Below are positions 24,955 to 34,367 of a stretch of DNA of 64,000 nucleotides, piece by piece. Each line of letters begins with the position of its first letter. Within the stretch, counting starts at the first letter, position 1. The stretch is taken from assembly GCA_036985755.1 (NCBI GenBank), contig BTQG01000001.1, forward strand, positions 33,486-97,485. The letters run 5' to 3'. Both the position numbers and the translations under genes were made by a program. The notes beneath the pieces were generated by a model. It made no database searches. It was not told where the DNA came from and was given only the letters and a program-made list of their open reading frames with translations. Source of the stretch: JACZST01 sp036985755. GTDB taxonomy: Bacteria > Actinomycetota > Acidimicrobiia > Spongiisociales > UBA5794.

Positions 24955-25656
24955 ATGTCCGTCGCCCCCCCTTACGTCGTCTGCGCTCTGTTTGCCGTCT
25001 CATCGCTGCTGACGGCCAGTCTGCTCGTGTTCGACCCGGAGCCCTTCTCCCCTGGATCGGCCCTGCTCATCACGCTCGGTCTCCTGGCCTACACGGTGAT
25101 CGCCCTCGTCGGAATCCTCCTGGTGCACGCCCCTTGGGCACGATGGCTCGCCCTTACCACCACGCTGGGCGCGCTCGTGATCGCGGCAATCGTCGGATTC
25201 GACTCCCCCGTCGCAATAGTCTCTACGGTGGTCGCCCTCATCGCGATTGCAGGGATATCGGGCCCGTGGCTGACCCTCTCGCTGAGGCGGCGCCAAGGGA
25301 GCGGGCCCGAACCACGGGCCGTCGCCCTCCCCTTGCTCGCTATCGGTGCAGCCCCGATCGTTGGCTTCGCCTCCTGGTCGGGTCTCGCCACCGCCGCCGT
25401 GGTCGTCTCCGTGCTGGGCCCACTCGGTGGCTGGGCATACGCTCGCGCCCTGCGCTGGGGTCTGTGGGTGCTCCGTCTCGGCTACCCCGTCGCCGCCGTG
25501 GTCGCCGCCACCCAGCTTCACCCGGCAGGAGCGACGCTGCTCATCGTGCACGCCGCAGCCGTCGCCGTGATCGCCTGGTCCCCACAGGCATCGCGGGCTC
25601 AGCGCCCCATCAGCGCCGAGCTTCCGGCTCCTCGCCCACGTAGGCGTGGCCAATGA
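24955..25656 (+). CDS. polytopic membrane protein of unknown function
   Basis: 233 residues that are mostly hydrophobic: about seven predicted membrane segments (starting VVCALFAVSSLLTASLLVF, then SALLITLGLLAYTVIALVGI and so on) separated by short loops, with a basic Arg/Pro tail (PAPRPRRRGQ). No enzyme or transporter motif seen. Its stop overlaps the next gene's ATG (ATGA), so the two membrane proteins are probably made together. Confidence 0.7.
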   Translation: MSVAPPYVVCALFAVSSLLTASLLVFDPEPFSPGSALLITLGLLAYTVIALVGILLVHAPWARWLALTTTLGALVIAAIVGFDSPVAIVSTVVALIAIAGISGPWLTLSLRRRQGSGPEPRAVALPLLAIGAAPIVGFASWSGLATAAVVVSVLGPLGGWAYARALRWGLWVLRLGYPVAAVVAATQLHPAGATLLIVHAAAVAVIAWSPQASRAQRPISAELPAPRPRRRGQ

Positions 25657-26009
25657 CTCCGCATCTGGCCTCCATCGGCGCCTCGGTGTTTGCCGGGCTC
25701 GTACCCGGATGGCTGCTCGCGGGCACACCCGGTGCAGTCGTGGGTGGCACGATCGGTGCCGGCATCGGCTTCGCCGGCGACCAGTTCGAAATTCGCACCG
25801 TGGTTGCTGCCTCGGTGACGGCAGGGACCGTCGCCGGCGCCTTCATCGGGAGGGGCGTCGTCAGCGTCATCTGCCTGCCGGCGACCTGCGTCGCATTCGA
25901 GATTGTGGGGGCGATCCTGACCGGAGCCGGGGCCTTCATCGGCGTGGGGATCATTGTTGCTCTGGCGACGCGGTCTTTTGACGAGTACCGAGAACGGCAA
26001 GGGTCCTGA
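25653..26009 (+). CDS. small glycine-rich membrane protein
   Basis: 118 residues with four hydrophobic, Gly/Ala-rich segments (GASVFAGLVPGWLLAG, AVVGGTIGAGIGFAG, AASVTAGTVAGAFIG, IVGAILTGAGAFIGVGIIVA) and a short charged tail. No family assigned; the GxxxG-rich helices suggest helix packing or oligomerisation. Translationally coupled to the preceding membrane protein. It ends only 3 bases from the convergent fabF. Confidence 0.65.
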   Translation: MTPHLASIGASVFAGLVPGWLLAGTPGAVVGGTIGAGIGFAGDQFEIRTVVAASVTAGTVAGAFIGRGVVSVICLPATCVAFEIVGAILTGAGAFIGVGIIVALATRSFDEYRERQGS

Positions 26010-26012
26010 GTC

Positions 26013-27257
26013 TTACGCGGCGGCGAAGATCAGCGCCACGTTGTGGCCTCCGAAGCCGAAGGAGTTGCTCATCACACGATGCACCTCTGCTTGGCGCGCC
26101 TCGTTGGGCACGTAGTCGAGGTCGCATTCCGGGTCCGGCGTCCGGTAGTTGATCGTCGGAGGGATGGTCCCGTCGCGGATCATGAGCACGCTGGCAATCG
26201 CCTCGACAGCACCGGCGCCACCCAGCAGATGTCCGGTCATCGACTTGGTGGATGATGTGGGAATCTGATAGGCACGGTCGCCGAACACGGTCTTGATGGC
26301 GACGGTCTCGGTCGCATCGTTGGCCTGCGTGGAGGTGCCGTGGGCGTTGATGGCCGAGATGTCCTCGGGAGCGATCCGGGCATGATCGAGGGCAGCCTTC
26401 ATGGCTCGTGCCGCCCCGTCCCCACCTGGTCTGGGCAGCGTGATGTGGTAGGCGTCGGCGGACATCCCGTAGCCGATGAGTTCGGCGTACACCTTGGCCC
26501 CGCGAGCCAGTGCATGTTCGCGCTCCTCGACGATGAGCGCCGCTCCCCCCTCAGCCATCACGAAGCCGTCGCGATCGGCGTCGAACGGACGGCTGGCACC
26601 CAGTGGATCGTCGTTGTTGGTGCTCAGCGCCCTGGCCTGAGCGAATCCCGCTAAGGCAAACCGCGTGATGGAGGCATCAGCGCCTCCGGCAACCATTACG
26701 TCGGCAGCGCCTCGTTTGATCAACTCGCCGGCATCGCCGATGGCGTTGGCGGATGCCGCGCATGCAGTCACCGCGGTGGTGTTCGGTCCGTAGAGGTTGA
26801 AGTCGATAGAGACCTGACCGCCGGCGATGTTGGCGATGATCTTGGGGATACCGTACGGGCTCACCCGATGCGGACCGACGTGAAACAGCGTGTCGATTTC
26901 GTGCTCGAAGGACTCGACGCCACCAATGCCGGTACCCACCACGACTCCGGTGCGGTATGCCTCCGGGTCGTCCTCCTCATAGGCGATCCCGGCATCGGCC
27001 AGGGCGTCCCGTGCCGCCACCCAGAAGAACTGGGCGTAACGATCCATCCGGCGAGAAAGCCGTTTCGGGATGTAGTCGGTGACCTCGAAGTCGCTGACCT
27101 CACCGGCGATCTGGGAGGGCAGGTCGCCGACTTCGATGCGCTGCACACGGCCAATTCCCGACGTCCCGCTGAGCAGGTTCTTCCAGGTCCCGTCGACGGT
27201 GGCGCCGAGCGGGTTGATGGTCCCCAGCCCGGTGATGACGACGCGACGGTCTTCCAC
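26013..27257 (-). CDS. fabF: 3-oxoacyl-ACP synthase II FabF
   Basis: Elongating condensing enzyme of type II fatty-acid synthesis. The Cys-His-His triad is visible: TACAASANAIGDA (Cys near 165), NAHGTSTQANDATE (first His) and KSMTGHLLGGAGAVE (second His). N-terminus VVITGLGTINPLG and C-terminus NSFGFGGHNV are typical. 414 residues. Last gene of the fabD-fabH-fabG-acpP-fabF operon, 9 bases after acpP. Confidence 0.96.
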   Translation of the reverse strand: MEDRRVVITGLGTINPLGATVDGTWKNLLSGTSGIGRVQRIEVGDLPSQIAGEVSDFEVTDYIPKRLSRRMDRYAQFFWVAARDALADAGIAYEEDDPEAYRTGVVVGTGIGGVESFEHEIDTLFHVGPHRVSPYGIPKIIANIAGGQVSIDFNLYGPNTTAVTACAASANAIGDAGELIKRGAADVMVAGGADASITRFALAGFAQARALSTNNDDPLGASRPFDADRDGFVMAEGGAALIVEEREHALARGAKVYAELIGYGMSADAYHITLPRPGGDGAARAMKAALDHARIAPEDISAINAHGTSTQANDATETVAIKTVFGDRAYQIPTSSTKSMTGHLLGGAGAVEAIASVLMIRDGTIPPTINYRTPDPECDLDYVPNEARQAEVHRVMSNSFGFGGHNVALIFAAA

Positions 27258-27266
27258 GAGGCCTCC

Positions 27267-27512
27267 TCAGCTTGCGAGTTTCTTCTCGACCAGGTCGACG
27301 GCTTCGCCGACGGTCGTGATCTGCTCGGCTTCCTCGTCCGGGATCTTCACGCCGAAGTTGTCCTCGAGCGCCATGAGCAACTCAACGACTCCAAGCGAGT
27401 CGACATCGAGGTCCTCCTCGAACTTGGCGTCCTGGGCGATGGCGTCGCGCTCGATCCCCAACTCGTCAACGAGCAGGTCGTTCAGCTTCGACTCGATCTC
27501 GGCACGGTCCAT
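27267..27512 (-). CDS. acpP: acyl carrier protein AcpP
   Basis: 81-residue four-helix carrier. The phosphopantetheine serine lies in DVDSLGVVELLMALED (Ser near residue 38), and the surrounding Asp/Glu-rich helix II is the docking surface for the Fab enzymes. AAGGAGAGAG lies just before the ATG. It sits between fabG and fabF as in most type II systems. Confidence 0.96.
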   Translation of the reverse strand: MDRAEIESKLNDLLVDELGIERDAIAQDAKFEEDLDVDSLGVVELLMALEDNFGVKIPDEEAEQITTVGEAVDLVEKKLAS

Positions 27513-27536
27513 GGTTCTCTCTCCTTGCTGGATGAT

Positions 27537-28271
27537 TCACAGGGCGATTCCGCCGTCAACAACGAGGGTATGGCCCGTCACGTAGGAAGCGTCGTCGGAG
27601 GCAAGATAGCCCACCGCCGCCGCCACTTCCTCTGGTTGCCCCAAACGGCCGAGCGCGACGCGCTCGGCAACCGCACTCTTGATCTCCTCTCCGAGTGCGC
27701 CTGTCATGTCGGTCTCGATGAATCCTGGTGCGACGGCGTTCACGGTAATGCCCCGACTCCCCACCTCGCGCGCAACCGACTTGGTGAATCCGATGATGCC
27801 CGCCTTCGATGCGGCGTAGTTGGACTGCCCGGGGTTGCCCGTTATGCCGGAGATTGAGCTGATCGAGATGATCCTCCCCCACCTGGCACGCAACATGTCG
27901 CGCAGCGCAGCCTTCGAGGCCAGGTATACCGATCGCAGGTTGGTCTCGATGACCGTGTCCCACGCCTCGACCCCCATGCGAAGAACGAGGCCGTCGCGAG
28001 TGATCCCCGCATTGTTGACCAGGATCTCGACCGGGCCCAGCCGCTCACCAACCATGGCGAACATGTCGGATACCGCCTCGGGGTCTCCAACATCGGCCTG
28101 CACCGCGATGGCGCTCCCGCCGGCGGCCGCAATCGCCTCGACCGCGGCGTCGGCAGCCGCCTGGTTGGCGGCGTAGTTGACCGCAACCCTGTGGCCCTTG
28201 GTGGCAAGAAGCTCGGCGACGGCCCTACCGATGCCGCGCGACCCTCCCGTTACGAGTGCGACTCGGTTCAT
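27537..28271 (-). CDS. fabG: 3-oxoacyl-ACP reductase FabG
   Basis: NADPH-dependent short-chain dehydrogenase that reduces 3-oxoacyl-ACP. TGGSRGIGRAVAE (cofactor loop), NNAGITRDGL, the catalytic Ser in ISSISGITGNPGQ, YAASKAG (Tyr and Lys) and PGFIETDMTG are all present. 244 residues. Its ATG overlaps the fabH stop as ATGA. Confidence 0.96.
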   Translation of the reverse strand: MNRVALVTGGSRGIGRAVAELLATKGHRVAVNYAANQAAADAAVEAIAAAGGSAIAVQADVGDPEAVSDMFAMVGERLGPVEILVNNAGITRDGLVLRMGVEAWDTVIETNLRSVYLASKAALRDMLRARWGRIISISSISGITGNPGQSNYAASKAGIIGFTKSVAREVGSRGITVNAVAPGFIETDMTGALGEEIKSAVAERVALGRLGQPEEVAAAVGYLASDDASYVTGHTLVVDGGIAL

Positions 28272-29332
28272 GCGCTGCGGCGAGCCTGGCGTTCCATGAT
28301 GATCTCCAGGCCGGTCTTGTCCGTGGGCGGCAGGGCAGCGTCACTGGTGGCAATCGGCTCGACGCGGTCGCCCCACACGATCCCAGCCGCACCCCAGGTC
28401 AAACCGGCGCCGAAGGCAACGAGGATCAGCTTGGCTCCCGGCTCGATCCTGCCCGCGTCGAGTGCTTCTGACAATGCGAGCGGGACCGATGCCGCCGACG
28501 TGTTGCCGTAGGAGGCGATGTTGGTGTACACCTTGGCATCGTCGATGTCGAGCCGTCGCACGGTGGCGTCGATGATGCGGCCGTTGGCCTGGTGCGGGAA
28601 GACCAGGTCGACGTCGTCTCCGGTCCATCCCGCATCGCTGATCGCCTTCTCGGCGGCGGCGGTCATCCCGAGGACTGCTCTGCGGAACAGCGTTGAGCCG
28701 TCCATGAGGACCCGGATCGGAACCGCCGGCTCTCCGATGTACGAGGACCCCACCCCCTGGCAGGTGAGCACGTCGGCGATCGTGCCATCCGACCCGACGT
28801 TCATCGACCGGAGCCCTTCCTCTCCCCGTGCCGCCTCGATCACCGCGGCACCGGCACCGTCGCCGAAGAGCACCGCGGTGGAGCGTTCCTCGAGATCCAG
28901 GAAGGGCGTGATTCGTTCCGACCCGATGAGGAGAATCTTGTCGGCCGACCCGGCGGCGAGCAGGCCGTTCGCCAGGTTGAGACCGTAGATGAACCCGGTG
29001 CACCCGGCGTTGAGGTCGAGCGCAGCAGCGTTGCTCGCCCCCAGCTTGTCCTGCACGTGGCAGGCCATGGCGGGAATCTGACGATCGCCGGTGCAGGTGG
29101 CGACCATGATGTAGTCGATGTCCTCGGCTTCGAGGCCGGCGGCGGCGAGGGCGTGGTTGCCGGCCACGGCCGCCATGTCGGAGTTCTCGGCGGGCGAGAC
29201 CCTGCGCTCCTTGATGCCGGAACGGGTCGTGATCCACTCGTCGGTCGTATCCATGACCGACGCCAGATCGTCGTTGGTCAGGACAGGATCCGGCGTGCAT
29301 CGTCCCCAACCGGTGATCGCCGCTCTGCGCAT
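28268..29332 (-). CDS. fabH: 3-oxoacyl-ACP synthase III FabH
   Basis: Initiating condensing enzyme that joins an acyl-CoA primer to malonyl-ACP. Motifs: TTDEWITTRSGIKERR, DLNAGCTGFIYGL with the catalytic Cys, FPHQANGRIID (His) and NIASYGNTSAASVPLAL (Asn). 354 residues, about 20 longer than many FabH because of a C-terminal extension after the usual GAGLTWGA end. The ATG has GGAGGAG upstream; a longer upstream frame would run into fabD. Primer preference, straight or branched, cannot be read from sequence alone. Confidence 0.95.
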   Translation of the reverse strand: MRRAAITGWGRCTPDPVLTNDDLASVMDTTDEWITTRSGIKERRVSPAENSDMAAVAGNHALAAAGLEAEDIDYIMVATCTGDRQIPAMACHVQDKLGASNAAALDLNAGCTGFIYGLNLANGLLAAGSADKILLIGSERITPFLDLEERSTAVLFGDGAGAAVIEAARGEEGLRSMNVGSDGTIADVLTCQGVGSSYIGEPAVPIRVLMDGSTLFRRAVLGMTAAAEKAISDAGWTGDDVDLVFPHQANGRIIDATVRRLDIDDAKVYTNIASYGNTSAASVPLALSEALDAGRIEPGAKLILVAFGAGLTWGAAGIVWGDRVEPIATSDAALPPTDKTGLEIIMERQARRSA

Positions 29333-29358
29333 CGAGGCTCCTCCTGTGGCTAGCGCAC

Positions 29359-30282
29359 TCATTCTATGAAGGCGACGGCACCCTGGATGTCGTCGATTGC
29401 CGACACCGTGTAGGTAGCTGCTCCGGGGACGGAGCGCCTGGCGAGACCGGCGGTCACATTGCCCGGCCCGACGTGGATGAATGCATCGATCCCATCTGCG
29501 GCCATCTGCTCGAGGGATTCGGCAAAGCGCACCGGCTCGACGAGTTGTCTGGCCAGCTGTGCCTTCGGATCGGTCATCGGTCTGGCACTCACGTTGGCGT
29601 AGACCGGGTAGCCGGTCTCGGCAAAGTCCGCAGCGGTCAGTGCACGGGCGAGAGACTCGGCCGCCGGCTCCATGTACGGGGAGTGGAAAGCCCCTGCGAC
29701 GTTGAGCGGGATGGCTCGCCGCGCCCCGCTCTGGTCGGCGTTGTTCATCAGCCAGTCGATATCCTCGATGCTTCCGGCGAGGACGATCTGCCCCGGCGCA
29801 TTGATGTTCGCCACCCACAGCTTGCCCCCGGCGTCCCGACGCCCGGCAGCCATCTCTTCGGCTGCGGCGATGTCTGCGCCCATCAGCGCCAGCATCGTCG
29901 ACGGCTCGAGCGCAGCCGCTGCGGCCATGGCCTCGCCACGCGCCGCGACCAGAGCGAGCCCCTCCCGAAAACCGATGGCACCGGCTGCGGTGAGACCGGT
30001 GTACTCACCGAGGGAATGGCCGGCGGTGGCGGAAGGGGGCCGGGGCATGGCCTCGGCCAGCAAGGCCCACAATGCATACGAGATCGCGTACAGCGCAGCC
30101 TGAGCCCTGTCCGTTCGAGTGAGCTCGTCATCCGGTCCCTGGGAAACGACGGTCGACAGCGACCAGTCGAGCACGTCGTCGGCGGTATCGCCGAGTAAAT
30201 CGGGCCGGGCGGCGAAGACATCGGCACCCATCCCGACGAATTGGCTCCCCTGGCCGGGAAACAGAATGGCGTACGTCTTCAT
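29359..30282 (-). CDS. fabD: malonyl-CoA:ACP transacylase FabD
   Basis: Loads malonyl groups onto ACP. ILFPGQGSQFVGMG at the N-terminus, GHSLGEYTGL with the catalytic Ser near residue 88, and the GAFHSPYM histidine region identify it. 307 residues. The start is the ATG directly before the conserved FPGQGSQ, with GGAG upstream; a frame 20 codons longer enters the promoter region. First gene of the fab operon, divergent from the cyclase gene. Confidence 0.95.
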   Translation of the reverse strand: MKTYAILFPGQGSQFVGMGADVFAARPDLLGDTADDVLDWSLSTVVSQGPDDELTRTDRAQAALYAISYALWALLAEAMPRPPSATAGHSLGEYTGLTAAGAIGFREGLALVAARGEAMAAAAALEPSTMLALMGADIAAAEEMAAGRRDAGGKLWVANINAPGQIVLAGSIEDIDWLMNNADQSGARRAIPLNVAGAFHSPYMEPAAESLARALTAADFAETGYPVYANVSARPMTDPKAQLARQLVEPVRFAESLEQMAADGIDAFIHVGPGNVTAGLARRSVPGAATYTVSAIDDIQGAVAFIE

Positions 30283-30354
30283 CGGGCTCCGTGGGGATCG
30301 CGCCCAGAGTACGACTTCCGTGGACCGAGCGGGGTTTCGCAACTCCCGGCGTGT

Positions 30355-30360
30355 TACCTT
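30355..30360 (+). promoter_or_regulatory. -10 box TACCTT of a leaderless transcript
   Basis: Eight bases before the ATG of the cyclase/ATPase protein. It lies in the 86-base divergent region shared with fabD, whose own -10 may be TACTCT near 30308 on the other strand. Confidence 0.5.
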
Positions 30361-30368
30361 CTGGCTCG

Positions 30369-33029
30369 ATGGACACCGGCGCGCCGATCGGACCGATCTC
30401 AGTCCTGTTCACCGATATCGAGGGCTCATCGCGGTTGTGGGAGACCCATCCAGGGGCGATGGAAACGGCCCTTGCCGTCCACGACACCATTGTCAGGGAT
30501 GCGGTGATCGGAGCGGGTGGCACCGTAGTCAAGGGCACAGGAGACGGCTTCATGGCGGTCTTTCCCAGCCCGATCGACGCTGCCGCCGCTGCCGTCGCAG
30601 CCCAGCTTTCACTTCAGAACGCCGACTTCGACGCCGTCGAGGGGCTTCTCGTTCGCATGGGGATCCATGTCGGGGAAGCGCGGCCAAGGGAAGGCGACTA
30701 CTACGGCCCCGCTATCAACCGCGCCGCCCGGTTGATGGGTGTCGGGCACGGCGGCCAGATCCTGGTGTCGTCAGCGTTTCGAACGGTCACCACCGATGGG
30801 CTGCCATCGGCGGTGAGCCTGAAGGGCCTGGGTGAGCACCGGCTCAGGGACCTCACCGCACCGGAGCAGGTGTACCAGCTGCTGCACCCGGAGCTGCGGG
30901 CCGAGTTTCCTCCACTCACCAGCCTGGATTCCTTCCCAAACAACTTGCCCTCGACGCTGCAGAGCTTTGTCGGTCGCAAAGAAGACATCGCCCGCATCAC
31001 CGACACGCTCGGCGGTGCCCGGCTGGTCACACTGACCGGGCCCGGAGGAACCGGAAAAACCCGGCTTGCCGCCGAGGTCGCGGCAGCCGCCGTGCGCGAT
31101 TTCCCCTGGGGGGCATGGCTGGTAGATCTTGCCCCGCTCGCCGACCCCGCGCTCGTGCCTTCTGCGATCGCCGAATCGATCGGCATCGCCCCCCAACCAG
31201 GCCGCTCGGTCGTTGAGACATTGATCACGCGCCTCACGGATCGCGGCATGTTGATCATCCTCGACAGCTGTGAGCACTTGCTCGAGGCAGCAGCCGGGAC
31301 CACACGGCAGCTGCTCGAGAACTGTCCGACCGTCAAGATCGTGGCGACGAGCAGGGAACGGCTCGGACTTGCCGGCGAGCACGTCTTCGTCGTAAAACCG
31401 CTGTCGTGGCCGACGACGACGGATCCGACTGCCGAAGCGCTGCTCGCCTACGAAGCCGCCGAGCTGTTCGCAGACAGGGCTCGGGAGGCGAACTCAGACT
31501 GGGTGCTCGACGATGTTTCGGCGCCCCACGTCGCCCGCATCTGCGCTGCCGTCGAGGGCATACCCCTGGCCATCGAGCTGGCGGCGGCTCGCACCCGCGT
31601 CCTCACCGTCGCTCAGATCGCCGACCGCCTCGATCAGCAACTTGCCCTGCTCGGCGGGTACTCGGGTGGAGAGGATCGTCACCATGCCTTGCGCGCCACA
31701 ATCGACTGGAGCTACGACCTGATGAGCGATGAGGAGCGCCGTCTGTTCCGCCGGTTGTCGGTGTTTCGGGGCGGCGCCGACTTCGAAGCAATCGAGGCAA
31801 CCGCAGAGGCTGAAGACACGCTGCTCGACGCACTCGACGGCCTGGTCTCCAAGTCGATGATCCTCGCCGAGGAAGCGCCAAGCGGAATGCGGTACCGACT
31901 CCTGGAACCGTTGCGCCAATATGCCGCCGACCAGCTCACCGATCAAGGAGAAGAAGCAGGCGCCTTCGCCCAGCACTGGACATGGTTCGACCGATTCGCC
32001 AGGGACTCGGAACGCGGAGTCCGTGGCCCCGACCAGCTCGAGTGGCTGGCCCGCACCGAGATCGACTACGACAATCTCAGAGCCGCCCTGTCCAGAGCGT
32101 ATGAGGCCGATGAGATCGGAACCTGCATGTCGCTCGCCGGATCGCTGTCGTGGTTCATGTTCCTCCACTCACATATCCAGGATTGGGATCTGTGGTTGCC
32201 TCGACTGCTCGACAGGGGACACACCGCCGAACCGCGCATGCTGGCCAGACTCCTGCTCAGCGCCGCACAGTACGCATGGGAATTGGCGCGTATGGAGGAG
32301 GCGGAGACCCACGCCACCCGCGCCCTGGATCTGGCCGAGGCCATGGGCTCGGACACGCTGCAAGCCTGGGCGCACACCTACCTCGCCCTGATCGGCATCC
32401 TCGGTCTCAATATCGCCATGGCCGATGACCATCTCGATAGTGCCGAGCCGATCTTCCAGGGCAAGGGCAACCTGGCAGGCATCGGCTACGTGATGTGGGT
32501 CCGCGCCTTTGTCGGCCTGTTGCGTCTCGGCGATGATGAGGCAACCACCACCGAGGATTCGTGGGTGCTCGAGACGATGCAGATCGTGGTGGAGGGGGCC
32601 CGCCGGCGCGGGGATCGCAACCTGCTCGGCCATACGCTCTGGACCTCAGCAGAGGTGGCCCGCCTCGGCGGGGACACAGAAACCGCATGGGCCCAGAACG
32701 CAGAGGCCAGCGCAGCCCTCTACGAGTTGGGCAATCACTACTGCCTGGCCCACAACCTGTTGTCCGCTGCCGGCATCGCCTTATCCGGAGATGAGGTAGC
32801 CAAGGCGGCGACGCTGCTATCGGCCTCACACAGTCTCAAGGAGCGTCTTGGCGTGACCGGCCCTCCCCTCGAGATCGAGTGGTCCGAGCGAGTCCGTGCC
32901 GACATCGAGCAACACCTCGACGAGGCGGCGTTCGCCGAAGCGTGGGAGCAGGGACAGCGGCTCGCCATTGCCGCTGTTGTAGGCCTTGCGACCAAGAGTC
33001 TCCGCAAGGATTCCTCAACACCCTCGTAG
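30369..33029 (+). CDS. class III nucleotide cyclase fused to an AAA/NB-ARC-like ATPase and helical repeats
   Basis: 886 residues. The N-terminal cyclase domain (about 8-175) keeps both metal-binding Asp residues (LFTDIEGSS, GTGDGFMAVF) and the late YGPAINRAARLM Asn/Arg pair needed for catalysis. From about 205 there is an ATPase with P-loop GPGGTGKT (about 224-231), Walker B-like LIILDSCEHLL and IVATSRERLGL, then GIPLAIELAAART, as in signal-transduction ATPases. The last ~350 residues look like TPR-type helical repeats. This fusion is frequent in actinobacteria. No HTH is seen. It may make cAMP in response to an unknown signal sensed by the repeats. The earlier ATG (30291) is discarded because TACCTT marks a start here. 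Confidence 0.88.
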   Translation: MDTGAPIGPISVLFTDIEGSSRLWETHPGAMETALAVHDTIVRDAVIGAGGTVVKGTGDGFMAVFPSPIDAAAAAVAAQLSLQNADFDAVEGLLVRMGIHVGEARPREGDYYGPAINRAARLMGVGHGGQILVSSAFRTVTTDGLPSAVSLKGLGEHRLRDLTAPEQVYQLLHPELRAEFPPLTSLDSFPNNLPSTLQSFVGRKEDIARITDTLGGARLVTLTGPGGTGKTRLAAEVAAAAVRDFPWGAWLVDLAPLADPALVPSAIAESIGIAPQPGRSVVETLITRLTDRGMLIILDSCEHLLEAAAGTTRQLLENCPTVKIVATSRERLGLAGEHVFVVKPLSWPTTTDPTAEALLAYEAAELFADRAREANSDWVLDDVSAPHVARICAAVEGIPLAIELAAARTRVLTVAQIADRLDQQLALLGGYSGGEDRHHALRATIDWSYDLMSDEERRLFRRLSVFRGGADFEAIEATAEAEDTLLDALDGLVSKSMILAEEAPSGMRYRLLEPLRQYAADQLTDQGEEAGAFAQHWTWFDRFARDSERGVRGPDQLEWLARTEIDYDNLRAALSRAYEADEIGTCMSLAGSLSWFMFLHSHIQDWDLWLPRLLDRGHTAEPRMLARLLLSAAQYAWELARMEEAETHATRALDLAEAMGSDTLQAWAHTYLALIGILGLNIAMADDHLDSAEPIFQGKGNLAGIGYVMWVRAFVGLLRLGDDEATTTEDSWVLETMQIVVEGARRRGDRNLLGHTLWTSAEVARLGGDTETAWAQNAEASAALYELGNHYCLAHNLLSAAGIALSGDEVAKAATLLSASHSLKERLGVTGPPLEIEWSERVRADIEQHLDEAAFAEAWEQGQRLAIAAVVGLATKSLRKDSSTPS

Positions 33030-33142
33030 GAGGGTGCTGTGCAATCCTCCAGCGGGCCGTCGCGGTCGGGAGAAACCGAGTCACCGCAGCACTCGAGCGA
33101 GCGACGGCCCGTAACACTCGTCATTGTTCAGCACCCTCCTAG
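33019..33142. repeat. nested palindrome between convergent genes, likely bidirectional terminator
   Basis: Outer arms TAGGAGGGTGCTG (33027-33039) and CAGCACCCTCCTA (33129-33141) are perfect 13-base inverted repeats. Inner arms CGGGCCGTCGC (33053-33063) and GCGACGGCCCG (33101-33111) are perfect 11-base inverted repeats. The left outer arm can also pair locally as CACCCTC-GTAG-GAGGGTG (33019-33036). The stop codons TAG of both flanking genes are the first three bases of the outer arms, so each mRNA leaves its gene through the same 13 bases. Confidence 0.85.
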
Positions 33143-34311
33143 AGCCGCCCCAGGGCCTTCCTGAGACCCCGGACCGCCTGAGCGATCCGCTGGTCGTTCT
33201 CGACGAGAGCGAAACGAACATGGCCATCCCCCGATGGTCCAAAGCCCACTCCGGGGCTCACCGTCACCTGCCCCTGATCGAGCAGATGGAGGGCGAACTT
33301 GAGCGAGCCCATGTCCCGGTACGGCTCAGGGATTGGCGCCCAGACGAACATGGTGGCGTCCGGTTTGTCGATCTCCCACCCGAATCGGGCGAGGCCGTCG
33401 ACGAGGATGTCGCGCCTCCGCTCATACGTGGACACGACCTCCGTCACATAGTCATCGCATTCGTTGAGGGCAATGATCGAAGCGATCTGGATGGGCTGAA
33501 AGGTGCCGTAGTCGAGGTAGGACTTGAGCTGAGCGAGGGCGGCGATCATCTCGTGGTTCCCGACTACGAATCCGACCCTCCATCCTGCCATCGAATGACT
33601 CTTGGACAGCGTGTACAACTCGACGCCGACCTCCTTGGCCCCTGGCACCTGGAGCAGGCTGGGCGGCTGGTAGCCGGCGTAGGAGATGTCGGCGTAAGCA
33701 AAGTCGTGCACGAGCATCGTCCCGTGCTCGTGGGCAAAGGCCACGAGGCGCTCGAAGAACCCGGCGTCGACGGTGGCCGTCGTCGGGTTGTGGGGGAACG
33801 AAGTCACGATGACCCGCGGCTTGGGCCGGCTGTTGTGGAAGACCTCGGTCAACCGCTCGAAGAAGTCGGCGCCGGTCGAGAGATGGACGCGTCGCACGTC
33901 GGCACCGGCGAGAACGGCGGCATAGATGTGGATCGGATAGGAGGGCTCCGGCACCAGGGCGACATCGCCGGGCTGGACCAGCGCCCACATCAGGTGCGAC
34001 AGCCCCTCCTTGGCTCCGATGGTGTTGATCACCTCGGTTTCCGGATCGAGCTCGACACCGTGGCGACGCAGGTAGCGATCGGAGACCGCCTTGCGCAGGT
34101 TTGGCAGCCCTTTCGACGCCGAGTAGGCGTGGTTCTTCGGGTTCCTGGCGGCCTCGACCAACTTGTCGACCACCACCGGCGGTGAGGGGATGTCGGGATT
34201 CCCGAAGCCGAGATCGATGACGTCCACCCCCGCTCGCCGCACGTCGAGGCTGCGGTGGTTGACCTCGGCCAACGCGTACGGGGGAAGCCCGTCGATCCTG
34301 CGGAACTTCAT
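33139..34311 (-). CDS. PLP-dependent class I/II aminotransferase
   Basis: 390 residues, fold type I. Motifs: IDLGFGNPDIPSPP at the N-terminus, TIGAKEGLSHLM, PSYPIHIYAA, the Asp/Tyr pair VHDFAYADISYAG that holds the cofactor ring, and the Schiff-base lysine in YTLSKSHSMAGWRVGF. The pattern is close to the AlaC/alanine-synthesising and LL-DAP-aminotransferase-like branch; the substrate is unproved. The ATG at 34311 is favoured over one 30 bases upstream because TAGCCT lies 7 bases before it. Confidence 0.88.
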   Translation of the reverse strand: MKFRRIDGLPPYALAEVNHRSLDVRRAGVDVIDLGFGNPDIPSPPVVVDKLVEAARNPKNHAYSASKGLPNLRKAVSDRYLRRHGVELDPETEVINTIGAKEGLSHLMWALVQPGDVALVPEPSYPIHIYAAVLAGADVRRVHLSTGADFFERLTEVFHNSRPKPRVIVTSFPHNPTTATVDAGFFERLVAFAHEHGTMLVHDFAYADISYAGYQPPSLLQVPGAKEVGVELYTLSKSHSMAGWRVGFVVGNHEMIAALAQLKSYLDYGTFQPIQIASIIALNECDDYVTEVVSTYERRRDILVDGLARFGWEIDKPDATMFVWAPIPEPYRDMGSLKFALHLLDQGQVTVSPGVGFGPSGDGHVRFALVENDQRIAQAVRGLRKALGRL

Positions 34312-34318
34312 CGCCCGA

Positions 34319-34324
34319 AGGCTA
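34319..34324 (-). promoter_or_regulatory. -10 box TAGCCT of a leaderless transcript
   Basis: Seven bases before the aminotransferase ATG on the minus strand; no Shine-Dalgarno in the interval. It supports the shorter of two possible starts. Confidence 0.5.
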
Positions 34325-34367
34325 GGTGTTCCCTCGACCATGGCCGAGCATCGTTGCGCCCTACGTA

